A stretch of 64,000 nucleotides of DNA from Marinobacter sp. C7 (GCF_022343555.1 NZ_JAKQZH010000004.1:1-64000); one strand, 5' to 3'. Numbered from the stretch's first letter, positions 47,792 to 59,163 are shown. A program made the numbers and translations. Notes: generated by a model not told the origin, from the sequence alone.

Positions 47792-49378
47792 ATGCGGCAG
47801 CTGTCCGAGCTCGATGCCTCGTTCCTGTATCTGGAATCGGAAACTGCACCCATGCACATTGGCGGGGTGTACCTGTTCGATGCCAGCAACCGGGACGAAC
47901 CGCTCCCGTTCAGCACCTTTGTTTCCTACCTGCGCAGCCGCCTGCATGTCGTTCCCGTGTTCCGCCAGCGCCTGAAGGAAATCCCGCTCCGGCTCGGGCG
48001 ACCCTACTGGATCGATGACCCCGATTTCAGCATCGAGCGCCACCTGGCGTATGTGAATCTAGCGGAACACAGCCATCAGTCGGATTTGATGGCGCTGGCT
48101 TCGAAGATACTGGAAGAGCCGCTGAAACGGGATCGGCCGCTCTGGCACATCACGTTTGTGGATGGTTTTACGCTAGGTAACGAGGATGGAGTCAGAAGAA
48201 CGGTTTCTTCTGACCCCGACCTGGACCGCCAGGAGCAGGGCTCCAGGGGAAAAAAAGGCTTCGCCCTGATCGTCAAGCTGCACCATGCCGCCATCGATGC
48301 CTTCAGCGGTGAAGAAATCATCGGTAAGCTGCTTGAATACACACCGGAGCCTCGCCCCATCACGCCGCCTCAGCCCTGGCAGCCATGCCCCGAGCCATCG
48401 GAGGAACGCGTGATGCTTCAGGCAGGTGTGAACCTGCTGCGCACCCCGTTGCAGGTTACCTCCCTGGCGATGACGGCGGCCGAAGCAACGGCCAGAGGGG
48501 TGATCCAGAAGCAATTGCGCAAACTGCCTTTACCGCTGCCACTGTTCTCCGCGCCTCACAGTCCATTCAATCGCCAGATCACCGCAAACAGGCAGATTGT
48601 GGCTGCAACGGTCGAGCTCTCCCGGCTGAAAGCAATCAAGGCTACCCTCGGGGACGTTACTCTGAACGACGTTGTTCTGGGTTTGTGCGCCGAGACACTG
48701 CGACGCTATCTGGTGACCCAGCGCGCGGATACCGGACTTTCACTGGTAGCCATGACGCCCATTTCAGTCCGCTCCAGCAGCCTGCGCAGGGCAACCGGCA
48801 ACCAGATGTCTGCCATGCTGCTGGATCTGGCCACGAACGAACCCGATCCGGCCCGGCGTATCCGGCAGATTCACTGGAATGCCGTCGCCTCCGAGCCGTA
48901 CCGTGAAGCCATCGCGGCCGACCGGCTGACCGAGATGCTTCCGTCTACCATGCTGGCCCTTTCGGCCCGACTGTACTCGGAATTGCAGATAGCCCAGCGT
49001 TATCAACCTGTCTTCAACCTGCCCATCACCAATGTGCCCGGGCCCCAGGTACCACTGTACCTGCAGGGCGCAAGACTGGTACGTCAATACAATACAGCGC
49101 CGCTGTTTGACAGTATGGGGCTGGTGATTGTGGCCGTGAGTTATCAGGGCAAGCTGACCCTCAACTTCACGCTGTGCCCTGATGTGGTGGCAGACGGGGT
49201 GTCACTTCCGGACCTGGTCGAAGGAAGTCTGGCAAGCATCGAGTCCAATGCGCCGCAAGTTGAGCCCGCCGAAAATGGAGAGGTACCAGGAGAGGTGACA
49301 GGGCAAAGCCTGACGGATGAGGCGCTGACCTTTCTGGAGGGCGTGCTGCGCAAGACCCTGAAGCGGTTCCGGGCCTGA
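47792..49378 (+). CDS. WS/DGAT wax ester synthase / diacylglycerol acyltransferase, with an in-frame palindromic repeat
   Basis: A 528-residue acyltransferase that joins fatty acyl-CoA to fatty alcohols or diacylglycerol, making wax esters or triacylglycerol for storage. The N-terminal LSELDASFLYLESETAPMHIGG, the catalytic HHAAIDA (His164-His165; usually HHxxxDG, here Ala ends it), NDVVLGL and PITNVPGPQVP motifs are all present. Residues 133-142 (GVRRTVSSDP) are encoded by a copy of the window's palindromic repeat; about 20-25 extra residues separate the WHITFVDGF strand from GFALIVKLHH. The frame is open throughout, so the enzyme is probably still made. A possible -10, TATACT, lies at 47755-47760. 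Confidence 0.94.
   Translation: MRQLSELDASFLYLESETAPMHIGGVYLFDASNRDEPLPFSTFVSYLRSRLHVVPVFRQRLKEIPLRLGRPYWIDDPDFSIERHLAYVNLAEHSHQSDLMALASKILEEPLKRDRPLWHITFVDGFTLGNEDGVRRTVSSDPDLDRQEQGSRGKKGFALIVKLHHAAIDAFSGEEIIGKLLEYTPEPRPITPPQPWQPCPEPSEERVMLQAGVNLLRTPLQVTSLAMTAAEATARGVIQKQLRKLPLPLPLFSAPHSPFNRQITANRQIVAATVELSRLKAIKATLGDVTLNDVVLGLCAETLRRYLVTQRADTGLSLVAMTPISVRSSSLRRATGNQMSAMLLDLATNEPDPARRIRQIHWNAVASEPYREAIAADRLTEMLPSTMLALSARLYSELQIAQRYQPVFNLPITNVPGPQVPLYLQGARLVRQYNTAPLFDSMGLVIVAVSYQGKLTLNFTLCPDVVADGVSLPDLVEGSLASIESNAPQVEPAENGEVPGEVTGQSLTDEALTFLEGVLRKTLKRFRA
48188..48217. repeat. Palindromic repeat copy 11, inside the WS/DGAT coding sequence
   Basis: Arms GGAGTCAGAAGAACG and GTTTCTTCTGACCCC, three mismatches. 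Of the AGAAGA subtype; in this frame it contains no stop, whereas the AGATGA subtype would give TGA. It encodes GVRRTVSSDP. Confidence 0.88.
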
Positions 49379-49399
49379 GAGGGTCTTGCGCGGGAGGGT

Positions 49400-50056
49400 T
49401 TACTCGAACGCCCAGCGCAGGAAAGCGCGCTTCTCCTCCTCACTGGCGGTTGCCCAGATCGACTTGAGCTGCTCCAGGGCCGTGCCGGTGGCAGCAGGCT
49501 CCGCAGCCCCCTCTGCCCCTGAATCCGGAAGTGGAGTGCGGTCCGCCACACTTTGCCCGGGATCCCAGCCAGTGGATACGGCAATTTCCTGCCCACTGTC
49601 AGTGACAACCGCTGCCGAGAATGTCTCGATCATCCGTTCGGCCTCTGCAAGGCTGGACGGCTTGGCATAATCAAACCGATAGACCGAGCCGGGGGCGGCT
49701 TCAAAGCGGACGACCTGTGGCTCGCTCTCAATAACGTGGACTTTCGATTCACCATTCTCGACCACACCGGATTTTGCCCAGATGGTCTTGTAGGTAAACA
49801 CTACCTCGTTCTGACCCGGCAGAAGGGCAAAATCAAGAGCGAGGTCATCCATCAGGAAATTGGTTACCGACCGCCCGTTTACGCGGCTGACCTTGATTTC
49901 CCCTGGTGCCTTCAGGGTCGCGGCATCACCGGCGTTGTTCGGCTCCCCTTCCCAGGTTTCCACCCGGCTGATGCTCGACGCGCAGCCCGCAAGGGCAAGG
50001 ACAAGCACACTGGCCAGCAGTGACTTGAAGACAGCAGATAAACGACCGACTCTCAT
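49400..50056 (-). CDS. DUF2057 (YccT-like) lipoprotein
   Basis: A 218-residue probable lipoprotein: signal peptide MRVGRLSAVFKSLLASVLVLALAGC with a lipobox LAGC (Cys25), followed by ASSISRVETWEG. The body resembles DUF2057/YccT, known in E. coli as a possible curli inhibitor, with FTYKTIWAKSG and VVRFEAAPGSVYRFDY. The C-terminal 55 residues are low-complexity Ala/Ser/Glu then a short helix. Start at 50056 with AGGAG upstream; the 50134 frame is too long. Family assignment is from memory of the pattern and moderately sure. Confidence 0.72.
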   Translation of the reverse strand: MRVGRLSAVFKSLLASVLVLALAGCASSISRVETWEGEPNNAGDAATLKAPGEIKVSRVNGRSVTNFLMDDLALDFALLPGQNEVVFTYKTIWAKSGVVENGESKVHVIESEPQVVRFEAAPGSVYRFDYAKPSSLAEAERMIETFSAAVVTDSGQEIAVSTGWDPGQSVADRTPLPDSGAEGAAEPAATGTALEQLKSIWATASEEEKRAFLRWAFE

Positions 50057-50230
50057 GTAATCTCCTTGATATCGCGGGAAAAGAAAAGGGTTTGGGCTCC
50101 GAACTCGGTGTCCTGCATTCTGCCCCCCTGCCATTGCAAGCGCAAGACAGCCATAAGGTCAGTGGCCGGGCTTCGGAAACAGCTTCTGCGGGCGGAAACC
50201 CACAAATGTAAAAAAATGTTGAATTTGTTC

Positions 50231-50257
50231 CCGATTGGATTAATTTTAAACAATCGG
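50231..50257. repeat. Inverted repeat in the AT-rich gap upstream of the DUF6316 gene
   Basis: CCGATTG (50231-50237) and CAATCGG (50251-50257) around a 13-base AT-rich spacer. It lies 56 bases before the small gene and could be a dyad operator or RNA hairpin. The 256-base gap between the two divergent genes holds no other gene I can support. Confidence 0.4.
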
Positions 50258-50312
50258 CTGAAATTATATGGCGCCCGGCAGAAAAAAATCAGAAACGGGC
50301 TCAGGAGATATC

Positions 50313-50516
50313 ATGGACACTCAATCCAGGTCCGGGGAAGCGGGGCCCGTCCCCTTTCGCAGCAGTCGATTCTTCTGCGTCGGGAGCAAATGGTACTTTA
50401 CCACCCGAGAAGGCTTTGACAGTGGTCCTTTCAGCTCTCGGGAGCGGGCTGAAATCGGTCTGAAGCGTTTTCTGCACGTTGTGCGGATGCTGCCGGAAGA
50501 GCAGAGACTGCACTGA
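50313..50516 (+). CDS. DUF6316 small protein
   Basis: A 67-residue protein with no signal peptide or membrane segment. The core RSSRFFCVGSKWYFTTREG followed by FDSGPFSSRERAEIGLKRFL matches the pattern I recall for DUF6316, a family of short proteins in gammaproteobacteria of unknown function. The start at 50313 has AGGAGA at 50303-50308; the longer frame from 50268 lacks one. It ends 9 bases before the convergent pgpA stop. The aromatic and basic residues could suit a nucleotide or phosphate ligand, but this is a guess. Confidence 0.7.
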   Translation: MDTQSRSGEAGPVPFRSSRFFCVGSKWYFTTREGFDSGPFSSRERAEIGLKRFLHVVRMLPEEQRLH

Positions 50517-50525
50517 CCGACCCGG

Positions 50526-51053
50526 TCAGATAATGATGGGCATCAACCAGCGGTCGATGGCATAAAGGCAGCCCAGTGCCATAAAGCCGGCGACGACGTC
50601 ATCCACCATGATGCCCAAACCACCCGGCAGGCGCTCGTCGAGCCAGCCGATAGGCCATGGCTTGACCACGTCGAATAACCGGAACAGCGCGAAGGTCATG
50701 AGCACCCCGTAGATCTGGTCGGGAAACAAGCCCAGTGCGATCCACATGCCGACAAACTCATCCCAGACAATGCCGCCATGATCGTGAACCTTCAGGTCTT
50801 GCGCCGTTTTTCCGCACAACCAGATGCCCACAAGAAAGGCCAGCGCCACCACAGCCCAGTAAGCCATTGCGGGAAGCCAGGCAATCCCATACCAGAGCGG
50901 AATAGCAGCCAGGCTGCCCCAGGTTCCGGGAGCCCGGGCCGCGGCGCCACTGCCGAACCCGAACGCCAGCAGATGCACGGGATGCTTGAGGAAACCCGGC
51001 GGCAGAATCGCCTGCGTCAGTTCCGGTTCACCGAGATCTTGCTCACGACTCAT
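50526..51053 (-). CDS. pgpA: Phosphatidylglycerophosphatase A
   Basis: A 175-residue membrane phosphatase that dephosphorylates phosphatidylglycerol-phosphate to phosphatidylglycerol. It shows LLAFGFGSGAAARAPGTWGSL, IVWDEFVGMWIAL and LRLFDVVKPWPIGWLDERLPGGLGIMVDDVVAG (FRLFDVVKPWPI here). The start overlaps the thiL stop (ATGA), giving coupled translation. Last gene of the nrdR-...-thiL-pgpA series. Confidence 0.95.
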   Translation of the reverse strand: MSREQDLGEPELTQAILPPGFLKHPVHLLAFGFGSGAAARAPGTWGSLAAIPLWYGIAWLPAMAYWAVVALAFLVGIWLCGKTAQDLKVHDHGGIVWDEFVGMWIALGLFPDQIYGVLMTFALFRLFDVVKPWPIGWLDERLPGGLGIMVDDVVAGFMALGCLYAIDRWLMPIII

Positions 51054-52003
51054 GAAGTACTCCCGAAATGATCGAAGCCCTGCGCACCTGAATCCGCTAC
51101 CTTGCCATCGGTGAACCGAATCCCCTCTCCCCGGTCGATATAGCCGATTACCGTCAACTGTTTTTTTATTGCCGCTGGCAGCCTTTCCCAGAGGGCCTCG
51201 CTGATGGTAATACACAACTCGTAGTCATCGCCGGACGAAAGCGCCAGGTCCTGAGCACGGTCCCCGGCATAATGCTGCAACGGCACAGACAACGGAAGCA
51301 GTTCCGGATTGATGGTTGCGCCTACCGCAGAACGCTCGAGGATGTGGCCAAGATCGGCGAGCAGGCCATCCGAGATATCAATGCAGGCGGATGCGAACCC
51401 GCGCAGGGCCTGCCCCAATTCCAATCGGGGCTGGGGGTGGTGATAACGCTCCAGTAGCGCACACCCATCCTCGCCGGGTTCGGGAACATCAAGAAAATCC
51501 AGGGCTGCGCCGGCATCGCCCAGGGTGCCGGACACCGCGACCAGATCATTGGTCCGGGCTCCGGAGCGCGTCAGCCCCTGCCCTTTCGCAACGGTGCCGT
51601 GAACCTGTATGGAGATGGTCAGAGGCCCCCGGGTGGTATCGCCCCCGGCCAGGGCCAACCCGAACCGGGAAGCGGCCTGCGCCAGCCCTCGGCCAAACCC
51701 CTCGAGCCAGGCTTCGTCGGCCTCTGGCAGGCTCAACGCCAGCGTGAAGCAGACCGGAGCTGCCCCCATCGCCGCCAGATCACTGGCGGCGGCCGCCAGC
51801 GCCCGCCAGGCAGTGTAGTCAGGGTAGTAGTGTGCCGGGAAGTGAACGCCTTCAACCAGGGTGTCGATTGAAAACACCAGGTCCTGATCCGGCGGAACGC
51901 TCTGGATCGCGCAGTCATCCCCCAGGGCCAACACGAGGTCTGGGTGGTGCCCCTTCTCAGCCACCGGCAGGAAATAACGACGGATCAGGTCAAATTCACC
52001 CAT
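51050..52003 (-). CDS. thiL: Thiamine-monophosphate kinase
   Basis: A 317-residue enzyme that phosphorylates thiamine monophosphate to thiamine diphosphate, the cofactor used by IlvI in this window. PurM-like fold with the N-terminal GEFDLIRRYF, LALGDDCAI, FSIDTLVEGVHFP and CIDISDGLLADLGH metal and ATP sites. It starts 3 bases after nusB and overlaps pgpA. Confidence 0.96.
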   Translation of the reverse strand: MGEFDLIRRYFLPVAEKGHHPDLVLALGDDCAIQSVPPDQDLVFSIDTLVEGVHFPAHYYPDYTAWRALAAAASDLAAMGAAPVCFTLALSLPEADEAWLEGFGRGLAQAASRFGLALAGGDTTRGPLTISIQVHGTVAKGQGLTRSGARTNDLVAVSGTLGDAGAALDFLDVPEPGEDGCALLERYHHPQPRLELGQALRGFASACIDISDGLLADLGHILERSAVGATINPELLPLSVPLQHYAGDRAQDLALSSGDDYELCITISEALWERLPAAIKKQLTVIGYIDRGEGIRFTDGKVADSGAQGFDHFGSTS

Positions 52004-52006
52004 TAC

Positions 52007-52483
52007 TCAGCGAGGACGCGTCTCGGCCAGGCGGAGACGACGGCTGAGCTTGTCGAGGATGCTGTTGACGAACTTGTGGCCTTCAGTACCTCCGAACCGC
52101 TTGGCCAGCTCAATCCCCTCGTTGATGACAACCCGATAGGGAACGTCCAGCCGGTTCTTGAGCTCGTACGCACCCAGGCGGACGATGGCCAACTCAATAG
52201 GATCCACTTCGTCCAGAGGGCGATCGAGGTAGGGTTCCAGCAAGCCATCGAGTTCCCCCTGGTCACGGTGCACGCCACGCAGCAGGTCCCGGAAATACAG
52301 CAGGTCCACCTTGCTCATGTCGTTATCGACCATGAACTCGGCCTCGATGTCGGAGATCGAGCTCTTGCTGAAATGGCGCTGATACAAACCCTGCATCGCC
52401 AGCACCCGGGCGCGGCGGCGGTCACCGGCCTTGGGTTGCCCGGAGGCGGGCTGCTGAGGTGTGGTGCCGTCAGTTTCGCTCAT
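52007..52483 (-). CDS. nusB: Transcription antitermination factor NusB
   Basis: A 158-residue helical protein that binds boxA RNA with NusE (S10) in rRNA antitermination. It shows [18 protein letters not shown] and the C-terminal [27 protein letters not shown] short proline/threonine-rich N-tail precedes it. It overlaps ribH by one base. Confidence 0.96.
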   Translation of the reverse strand: MSETDGTTPQQPASGQPKAGDRRRARVLAMQGLYQRHFSKSSISDIEAEFMVDNDMSKVDLLYFRDLLRGVHRDQGELDGLLEPYLDRPLDEVDPIELAIVRLGAYELKNRLDVPYRVVINEGIELAKRFGGTEGHKFVNSILDKLSRRLRLAETRPR

Positions 52484-52959
52484 TACTCACCCAGCTTCTT
52501 GAACAGGCTGACCATTTCCAGCGCGGTAATGGCTGCTTCGGCGCCCTTGTTGCCAGCCTTGGTGCCAGAGCGCTCGATGGCCTGCTCGATGGAATCGACC
52601 GTCAGAACGCCGAAGGTTACCGGCACGTCAGTGTCCAGGCTGACTGCCCCCAGTCCGCTGGAGGCCTCACCGGCCACGTATTCGAAATGCGGCGTGCCAC
52701 CACGAATGACCGCGCCAAGCGCGATGATGGCGTCATACTCGCTGGTCTCGGCCACACGCTTGACCGCCAGTGGCATTTCATAGGCGCCTGGCACCCGGAT
52801 AATGGCGATGTCGTCGTCGGAAATTCCGTGCCGGCGCAGAGTGTCCACTGCGCCCTCCACCAGGCTTTCCACAACAAAACCGTTAAAACGACCCACGACC
52901 AGGGCATAACGGCCGCTGCACTGGGTAAAATCACCTTCAATTACCTTGATATCTGCCAT
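52483..52959 (-). CDS. ribH: 6,7-dimethyl-8-ribityllumazine synthase
   Basis: A 158-residue enzyme, penultimate step of riboflavin synthesis, which forms an icosahedral or decameric shell. Substrate-binding motifs [50 protein letters not shown] and [23 protein letters not shown]. Start at [10 protein letters not shown] (52959). It follows ribBA by 47 bases. Confidence 0.97.
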   Translation of the reverse strand: MADIKVIEGDFTQCSGRYALVVGRFNGFVVESLVEGAVDTLRRHGISDDDIAIIRVPGAYEMPLAVKRVAETSEYDAIIALGAVIRGGTPHFEYVAGEASSGLGAVSLDTDVPVTFGVLTVDSIEQAIERSGTKAGNKGAEAAITALEMVSLFKKLGE

Positions 52960-53006
52960 CGATGGCTCCTTCACTGGCCGTCCAGCCTTCAGGACGACCG
53001 GGTTTC

Positions 53007-54122
53007 TCATTCGGGGGTGTAGGGAACGTACTCCACCACTTCCAGATCAAAGCCGGAAATAGCGGAGAACTTGATGGGCGGACTCAGCAGGCGCATCTTG
53101 CCGACGCCGATGTCCCGCAGGATCTGAGATCCGGTCCCCACGGTGAAATAGACGCCAGAGCTGCCTTTGCCGGCAGATTTCTGGCCTTCGTCGAAGAACT
53201 CGTGAATCCTGTCCTCGAGGTTATAGCTGTCTTCAGCACTGTTGAGCAGGACCACAACGCCCCGCCCCTCGTTGGCCACTTTTTCAAGGGCATGGTGCAG
53301 CGGCCAACTCCGGGAATCCTTGCGTCTCGCACCGAGCAGGTCCCGCAGCGTATCGGTGATATGGACACGCACAAAAGCCGGCTCTTCCGGGCTGATCTCT
53401 CCCATAACCATGGCCAGGTGGGTGGCACCCTGGATGTTGTCCCGGTAGGTACGCAGCTTGAACACACCGTACTCAGTGTCGAGTTCGTTTTCCTCAACGC
53501 ACTCGATGGTCCGTTCGTTCATGGTGCGGTAATGGATCAGGTCGGCAATGGTGCCGATCTTGAGGTCGTGCTCCTCGGCAAACCGCTCCAGATCCTCCCG
53601 GCGGGCCATGGAGCCGTCATCGTTCATGATCTCGCAGATCACGCCGGCCGGCTCGCTACCGGCCAGGGCGGCCAGATCGCAAGAAGCCTCGGTGTGGCCG
53701 GCACGACTGAGTACGCCACCCGGATCCGCCATGAGCGGGAAGATGTGGCCGGGCTGGACCAGATCGGACGCCTTGGCATTCTTCGCCACCGCTGCCTGTA
53801 CGGTGCGGGCACGATCGGCAGCTGAGATGCCGGTGGTTACACCTTCTCGGGCCTCGATGGACAGGGTGAACTTGGTTCCGAACCCGGAGGCATTCTGTTG
53901 CACCATGAGCGGCAGGCCCAGCTGTTCGCAGCGGTCCCGGGTCATCGGCATGCAGATCAGACCACGGCCAAACCGTGCCATGAAGTTGATGGCTTCGGCG
54001 GTACAGTGTTCGGCCGCCATCACCAGGTCACCCTCGTTTTCCCGGTCCTCATCATCCATCAGGATGACCATCTTGCCCTGACGGATATCGTCGATGATTT
54101 CTTCAATGCTGTTCAGTGCCAT
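53007..54122 (-). CDS. ribBA: 3,4-dihydroxy-2-butanone-4-phosphate synthase with a degenerate GTP cyclohydrolase II domain
   Basis: A 371-residue protein: N-terminal RibB domain (about 1-205) with [27 protein letters not shown] and the HTEASCDLA site, then a C-terminal GTP cyclohydrolase II-like domain. The region that in active RibA carries three zinc cysteines (a CxxDxFxSxRCxC type motif after VRVH) here reads [19 protein letters not shown], with no cysteine. The domain is therefore probably not a GTP cyclohydrolase, and a separate ribA is expected elsewhere. Start at [10 protein letters not shown]. Confidence 0.93.
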   Translation of the reverse strand: MALNSIEEIIDDIRQGKMVILMDDEDRENEGDLVMAAEHCTAEAINFMARFGRGLICMPMTRDRCEQLGLPLMVQQNASGFGTKFTLSIEAREGVTTGISAADRARTVQAAVAKNAKASDLVQPGHIFPLMADPGGVLSRAGHTEASCDLAALAGSEPAGVICEIMNDDGSMARREDLERFAEEHDLKIGTIADLIHYRTMNERTIECVEENELDTEYGVFKLRTYRDNIQGATHLAMVMGEISPEEPAFVRVHITDTLRDLLGARRKDSRSWPLHHALEKVANEGRGVVVLLNSAEDSYNLEDRIHEFFDEGQKSAGKGSSGVYFTVGTGSQILRDIGVGKMRLLSPPIKFSAISGFDLEVVEYVPYTPE

Positions 54123-54187
54123 ACGGTGTCGCACCCTTTTGGCTTCCCGGCAGACATCCACCCTGCCCGGGCCATGAATTTAGTGAA

Positions 54188-55303
54188 TTAGCGCGGGGTA
54201 AGGATCAGGCGCTGATCCTCGCCCACCTGACGCCGGTCCAGTACGTTCCATTGTACCTTGTCCGCCATGGTTTCCAGTGGCAGGTTTGCCGTGGGTCGTC
54301 CGGTACTGCCGAGAAATACCGGGGCCTGATAGAGCCACAATTCATCTACCAGGTTCTCGCTGATGAAAGTTCCGGCGAGGGTTGGGCCTGCCTCAACCAG
54401 CAGCTCGTTAATACCCAGTTCACCCAGCGATTCCAGCAATTCAGCCACGTCCACGCCGTTATCTTTCCACGCCACACCGGTGAGACTGATTCCCAGGGCC
54501 GCCAGATCCTGGGCAGGCGCTGAGGGCAAGGCCGACGATGCACAGAACAGCTGGACGTTGCCGCCCCGGAGGATGGTGGCAGACGGCGGTGTGCGCGCAT
54601 CCCGGTCGGCAATCACCCGAAGTGGCTGACGGGACGGCTCGGTGGCATCACCAATGTCGCCCAATTCCTCCCGGCGGACGGTCATGGACGGATCGTCCGC
54701 CAACACGGTGCCAACACCGGTCAGGATGGCATCACTCATTGCCCTGAGGCGCTGGACATCCCGTCGCGCTGCGGGGCCGGTGATCCACTGGCTTTCGCCG
54801 GAGGCCATCGCGGTCCGGCCATCCAGGCTTGCCGCCATTTTCAGGCGCACCCAGGGACGCCCGGTATTCATGCGTTTCATGAAGCCAGGGTTCAACCGGG
54901 CAGCTTCATCCGCCAGCAGGCCCTCGGTTACCCGGATTCCCGCTTCCCGAAGCATATCCAGGCCGCGCCCGGAAACCGACGGATTGGGGTCCTTGGTAGC
55001 GGCAAAAACACGGGCCACCCCGGCCTCGATGAGCGCCCTCGCACAAGGCGGCGTCCGACCGAAGTGACTACAGGGCTCCAGGGTCACATAGGCGGTTGCA
55101 TCCCTTGCCTCTGCACCAGCCTGGCTCAATGCCCGGATTTCCGCATGGGCCTCACCGGCACGCTCATGCCAGCCCTCGCCCACGATACGATCGCCCTGGG
55201 CGATAACACAGCCAACGCGCGGATTCGGATGGGTCGAGTAACGCCCCCTCCAAGCCAACTGAACGGCGCGGGCCATCATTGCCCGGTCACGGACGTCGGT
55301 CAT
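54188..55303 (-). CDS. ribD: RibD, riboflavin biosynthesis deaminase/reductase
   Basis: A 371-residue bifunctional enzyme: pyrimidine deaminase (zinc motif [10 protein letters not shown] and [15 protein letters not shown]) and 5-amino-6-(5-phosphoribosylamino)uracil reductase ([33 protein letters not shown]). It overlaps nrdR by 4 bases. Only 65 bases separate it from ribBA, with no ribE (riboflavin synthase) between, unlike Pseudomonas. Confidence 0.97.
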   Translation of the reverse strand: MTDVRDRAMMARAVQLAWRGRYSTHPNPRVGCVIAQGDRIVGEGWHERAGEAHAEIRALSQAGAEARDATAYVTLEPCSHFGRTPPCARALIEAGVARVFAATKDPNPSVSGRGLDMLREAGIRVTEGLLADEAARLNPGFMKRMNTGRPWVRLKMAASLDGRTAMASGESQWITGPAARRDVQRLRAMSDAILTGVGTVLADDPSMTVRREELGDIGDATEPSRQPLRVIADRDARTPPSATILRGGNVQLFCASSALPSAPAQDLAALGISLTGVAWKDNGVDVAELLESLGELGINELLVEAGPTLAGTFISENLVDELWLYQAPVFLGSTGRPTANLPLETMADKVQWNVLDRRQVGEDQRLILTPR

Positions 55304-55818
55304 GACTTGCCTTTCCGGGAGTGATTGTCCGCCAGTGCCTTGGCCACATCCACGGCGTTCTCACCGTTGTTGGCGGAGAGCCGCTCAATCTCTTCCTTGA
55401 ATTCATTGATGTCCTGGAAGCTGCGATAGACCGACGCAAACCGAACATAGGCGACCTTGTCCAGCTGCCGGAGCTCGGTCATCACTTCTTCACCCAGTTG
55501 CATGGACTTGACTTCCCGCTCGCCGGTAGCCCGCAGGCGGTATTTAATCCGATTCAGCGCCGCATCGATCTCCTCGATGGAGACAGGCCGTTTCTCCAGC
55601 GCCTTCATGAGACCGGCACGCAGCTTGTCCTCATCAAAAGGCTGACGGGTTCCATCCTGCTTGACCACGCGAGGCATCACCAGCTCGGCGGTTTCAAAGG
55701 TCGTGAAACGCTCGTGACAGGACAGACACTCCCTGCGGCGGCGCACCTGATCCCCCTCGGCCACGAGCCGAGAATCAATCACCTTGGTATCTGCTTCACC
55801 ACAGAAAGGACAATGCAT
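55300..55818 (-). CDS. nrdR: Transcriptional repressor NrdR
   Basis: A 172-residue repressor of ribonucleotide reductase genes: zinc ribbon CPFCG...CLSCHERF, then the ATP-cone domain [22 protein letters not shown] which senses ATP/dATP. C-terminal tail NHSRKGKS. First gene of the nrdR-ribD-ribBA-ribH-nusB-thiL-pgpA series, 69 bases after glyA, with a GC-rich hairpin just upstream. Confidence 0.97.
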   Translation of the reverse strand: MHCPFCGEADTKVIDSRLVAEGDQVRRRRECLSCHERFTTFETAELVMPRVVKQDGTRQPFDEDKLRAGLMKALEKRPVSIEEIDAALNRIKYRLRATGEREVKSMQLGEEVMTELRQLDKVAYVRFASVYRSFQDINEFKEEIERLSANNGENAVDVAKALADNHSRKGKS

Positions 55819-55839
55819 AATCGGGAACTCCGGAGAGGA

Positions 55840-55870
55840 GCCGGGCCGGTTATCAGTCTGCCGGCCCGGC
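55840..55870 (-). terminator. GC hairpin between glyA and nrdR
   Basis: Ten-bp perfect stem GCCGGGCCGG/CCGGCCCGGC with an 11-base loop, ending 21 bases before the nrdR ATG and 17 bases after glyA. No T-run follows, so it may be a partial terminator or may occlude nrdR translation. Confidence 0.5.
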
Positions 55871-55887
55871 AGGGTCTTGCCTGAAGT

Positions 55888-57141
55888 TTAGCCGTAGACC
55901 GGGAAGCGGGCGCACAGGGCTTCGACCTGCTCGCGCACACGGGCATTGACGGCATCGTCTTCCAGGTTGTCGAGGATGTCGCACATCCAGCCAGCCAGAT
56001 CACGGCACTCGGACTCACCGAAACCACGGGTGGTCACGGCCGGGGTGCCGATCCGCAGACCGGAAGTAACGAACGGGGAACGCGGGTCGTTGGGAACTGC
56101 GTTCTTGTTAACGGTGATGTGGGCACGGCCCAGCGCTGCATCGGCATCCTTACCAGTGATGTCCTGCTTGATCAGGCTGACCAGGAACAGATGGTTTTTG
56201 GTGCCGCCGGAAACCACGTCGTAACCACGCTCGACAAACACCTCAGCCATGGCGGAGGCATTCTTCACCACCTGCTGCTGGTAGGCCTTGAACTCGTCGC
56301 TCATGGCTTCCTTGAAGCACACAGCCTTGGCGGCAATCACGTGCATCAGCGGACCGCCCTGACCACCCGGGAAGACGGCGGAGTTCAGCTTCTTCTGCAG
56401 GTCTTCGTCGTCACAGGCCAGGATCAGGCCGCCACGGGGACCACGCAGGGTCTTGTGGGTTGTGGTTGCCACCACGTGGGCATGGGGGACCGGATCCGGG
56501 TAGACGCCAGCGGCGACCAGGCCAGCCACGTGAGCCATGTCCACGAACAGGTACGCACCAACCTTGTCGGCGATCGCGCGGAAGCGGGCAAAGTCCAGTT
56601 CCTGTGAGTAGGCAGAGAAGCCGGCAATGATCATCTTCGGCTTGTGCTCGACCGCAAGTTGCTCGATCTCGTCGTAATCGATCAGGCCGGTTTCGTTGTT
56701 GATGCCATACTGCACCGCGTTATAGATCTTGCCGGAGAAGTTGACACTGGCACCATGGGTCAGGTGACCACCGTGGGCCAGGCTCATGCCCAGCACGGTG
56801 TCGCCCGGCTTGAGCAGAGCCATGAACACCGCGGAATTGGCCTGGGAACCAGAGTGCGGCTGCACGTTGGCGTAGGCGGCGCCGAACAGCTCTTTGGCGC
56901 GCTCGATGGCCAGCACCTCGGCCTTGTCGACAAACTCGCAGCCACCGTAGTAGCGCTTGCCGGGATAGCCTTCGGCATACTTGTTGGTCAGCACACTGCC
57001 CTGGGCTTCCATCACCCGCGGGCTGGTATAGTTCTCGGATGCGATCAGCTCGATGTGCGCTTCCTGACGCTTGCGCTCCTCTTCCATCGCGGTCCAGAGT
57101 TCGTCGTCGTAGCCGGCGATTTTCATATCACGATTAAACAT
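55888..57141 (-). CDS. glyA: Serine hydroxymethyltransferase
   Basis: A 417-residue PLP enzyme that interconverts serine and glycine with tetrahydrofolate. The PLP lysine lies in [52 protein letters not shown] is the family N-terminal signature. Start at [10 protein letters not shown] (57141). No glycine riboswitch is visible in the 259-base gap before ettA, which is AT-rich and holds divergent promoters I could not assign firmly. Confidence 0.97.
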   Translation of the reverse strand: MFNRDMKIAGYDDELWTAMEEERKRQEAHIELIASENYTSPRVMEAQGSVLTNKYAEGYPGKRYYGGCEFVDKAEVLAIERAKELFGAAYANVQPHSGSQANSAVFMALLKPGDTVLGMSLAHGGHLTHGASVNFSGKIYNAVQYGINNETGLIDYDEIEQLAVEHKPKMIIAGFSAYSQELDFARFRAIADKVGAYLFVDMAHVAGLVAAGVYPDPVPHAHVVATTTHKTLRGPRGGLILACDDEDLQKKLNSAVFPGGQGGPLMHVIAAKAVCFKEAMSDEFKAYQQQVVKNASAMAEVFVERGYDVVSGGTKNHLFLVSLIKQDITGKDADAALGRAHITVNKNAVPNDPRSPFVTSGLRIGTPAVTTRGFGESECRDLAGWMCDILDNLEDDAVNARVREQVEALCARFPVYG

Positions 57142-57400
57142 GGATGTGCTGCCTCTGTGTGCTTTGCTGGCCCGGCGTCCTGCCCGCGAGGACAAGATGC
57201 CGGTGGCCCGGAAAAATTGGGCCGCTATTCTATCTTGAAATCGGGTGAAAAATCATCCTTTAAACCGTCCGCAGATACCGTCACATCGCAATCTTCGGTT
57301 TCTCCTCAATTGCTATAGCGAGCCTGTTTCGCTACCTTACGTGGCTAATCTGCAAGTAACCTTTTATTACCTCCGAATTTAACAGAGGACACAGCCAGTT

Positions 57401-59062
<1,662 letters not shown>

Positions 59063-59076
59063 GGGTGAGTGAAGGT

Positions 59077-59106
59077 GGGGTCTGAAGAAGGCTTTCTTCA
59101 GACCCC
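59077..59106. repeat. Palindromic repeat copy 12 (CTGAAGA subtype)
   Basis: Arms GGGGTCTGAAGAAGG and CTTTCTTCAGACCCC, one mismatch. It carries both variable bases (T7 and A10) on both arms. Confidence 0.95.
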
Positions 59107-59133
59107 GGAGATATCGAAGGCCAGCGTGAAAAT

Positions 59134-59163
59134 GGGGTCAGATGAAAGCTTTCATCTGACCCC
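59134..59163. repeat. Palindromic repeat copy 13
   Basis: Perfect 30-bp palindrome, arm GGGGTCAGATGAAAG. In the radA frame both copies 12 and 13 are open, so an ORF finder extends radA to 59069. Confidence 0.95.

Noticed and set aside
54123..54187. FMN riboswitch upstream of ribBA or ribD
   Set aside because: The gaps are too short (65 bases, and a 4-base overlap) and no conserved RFN sequence is seen; nothing similar upstream of nrdR.
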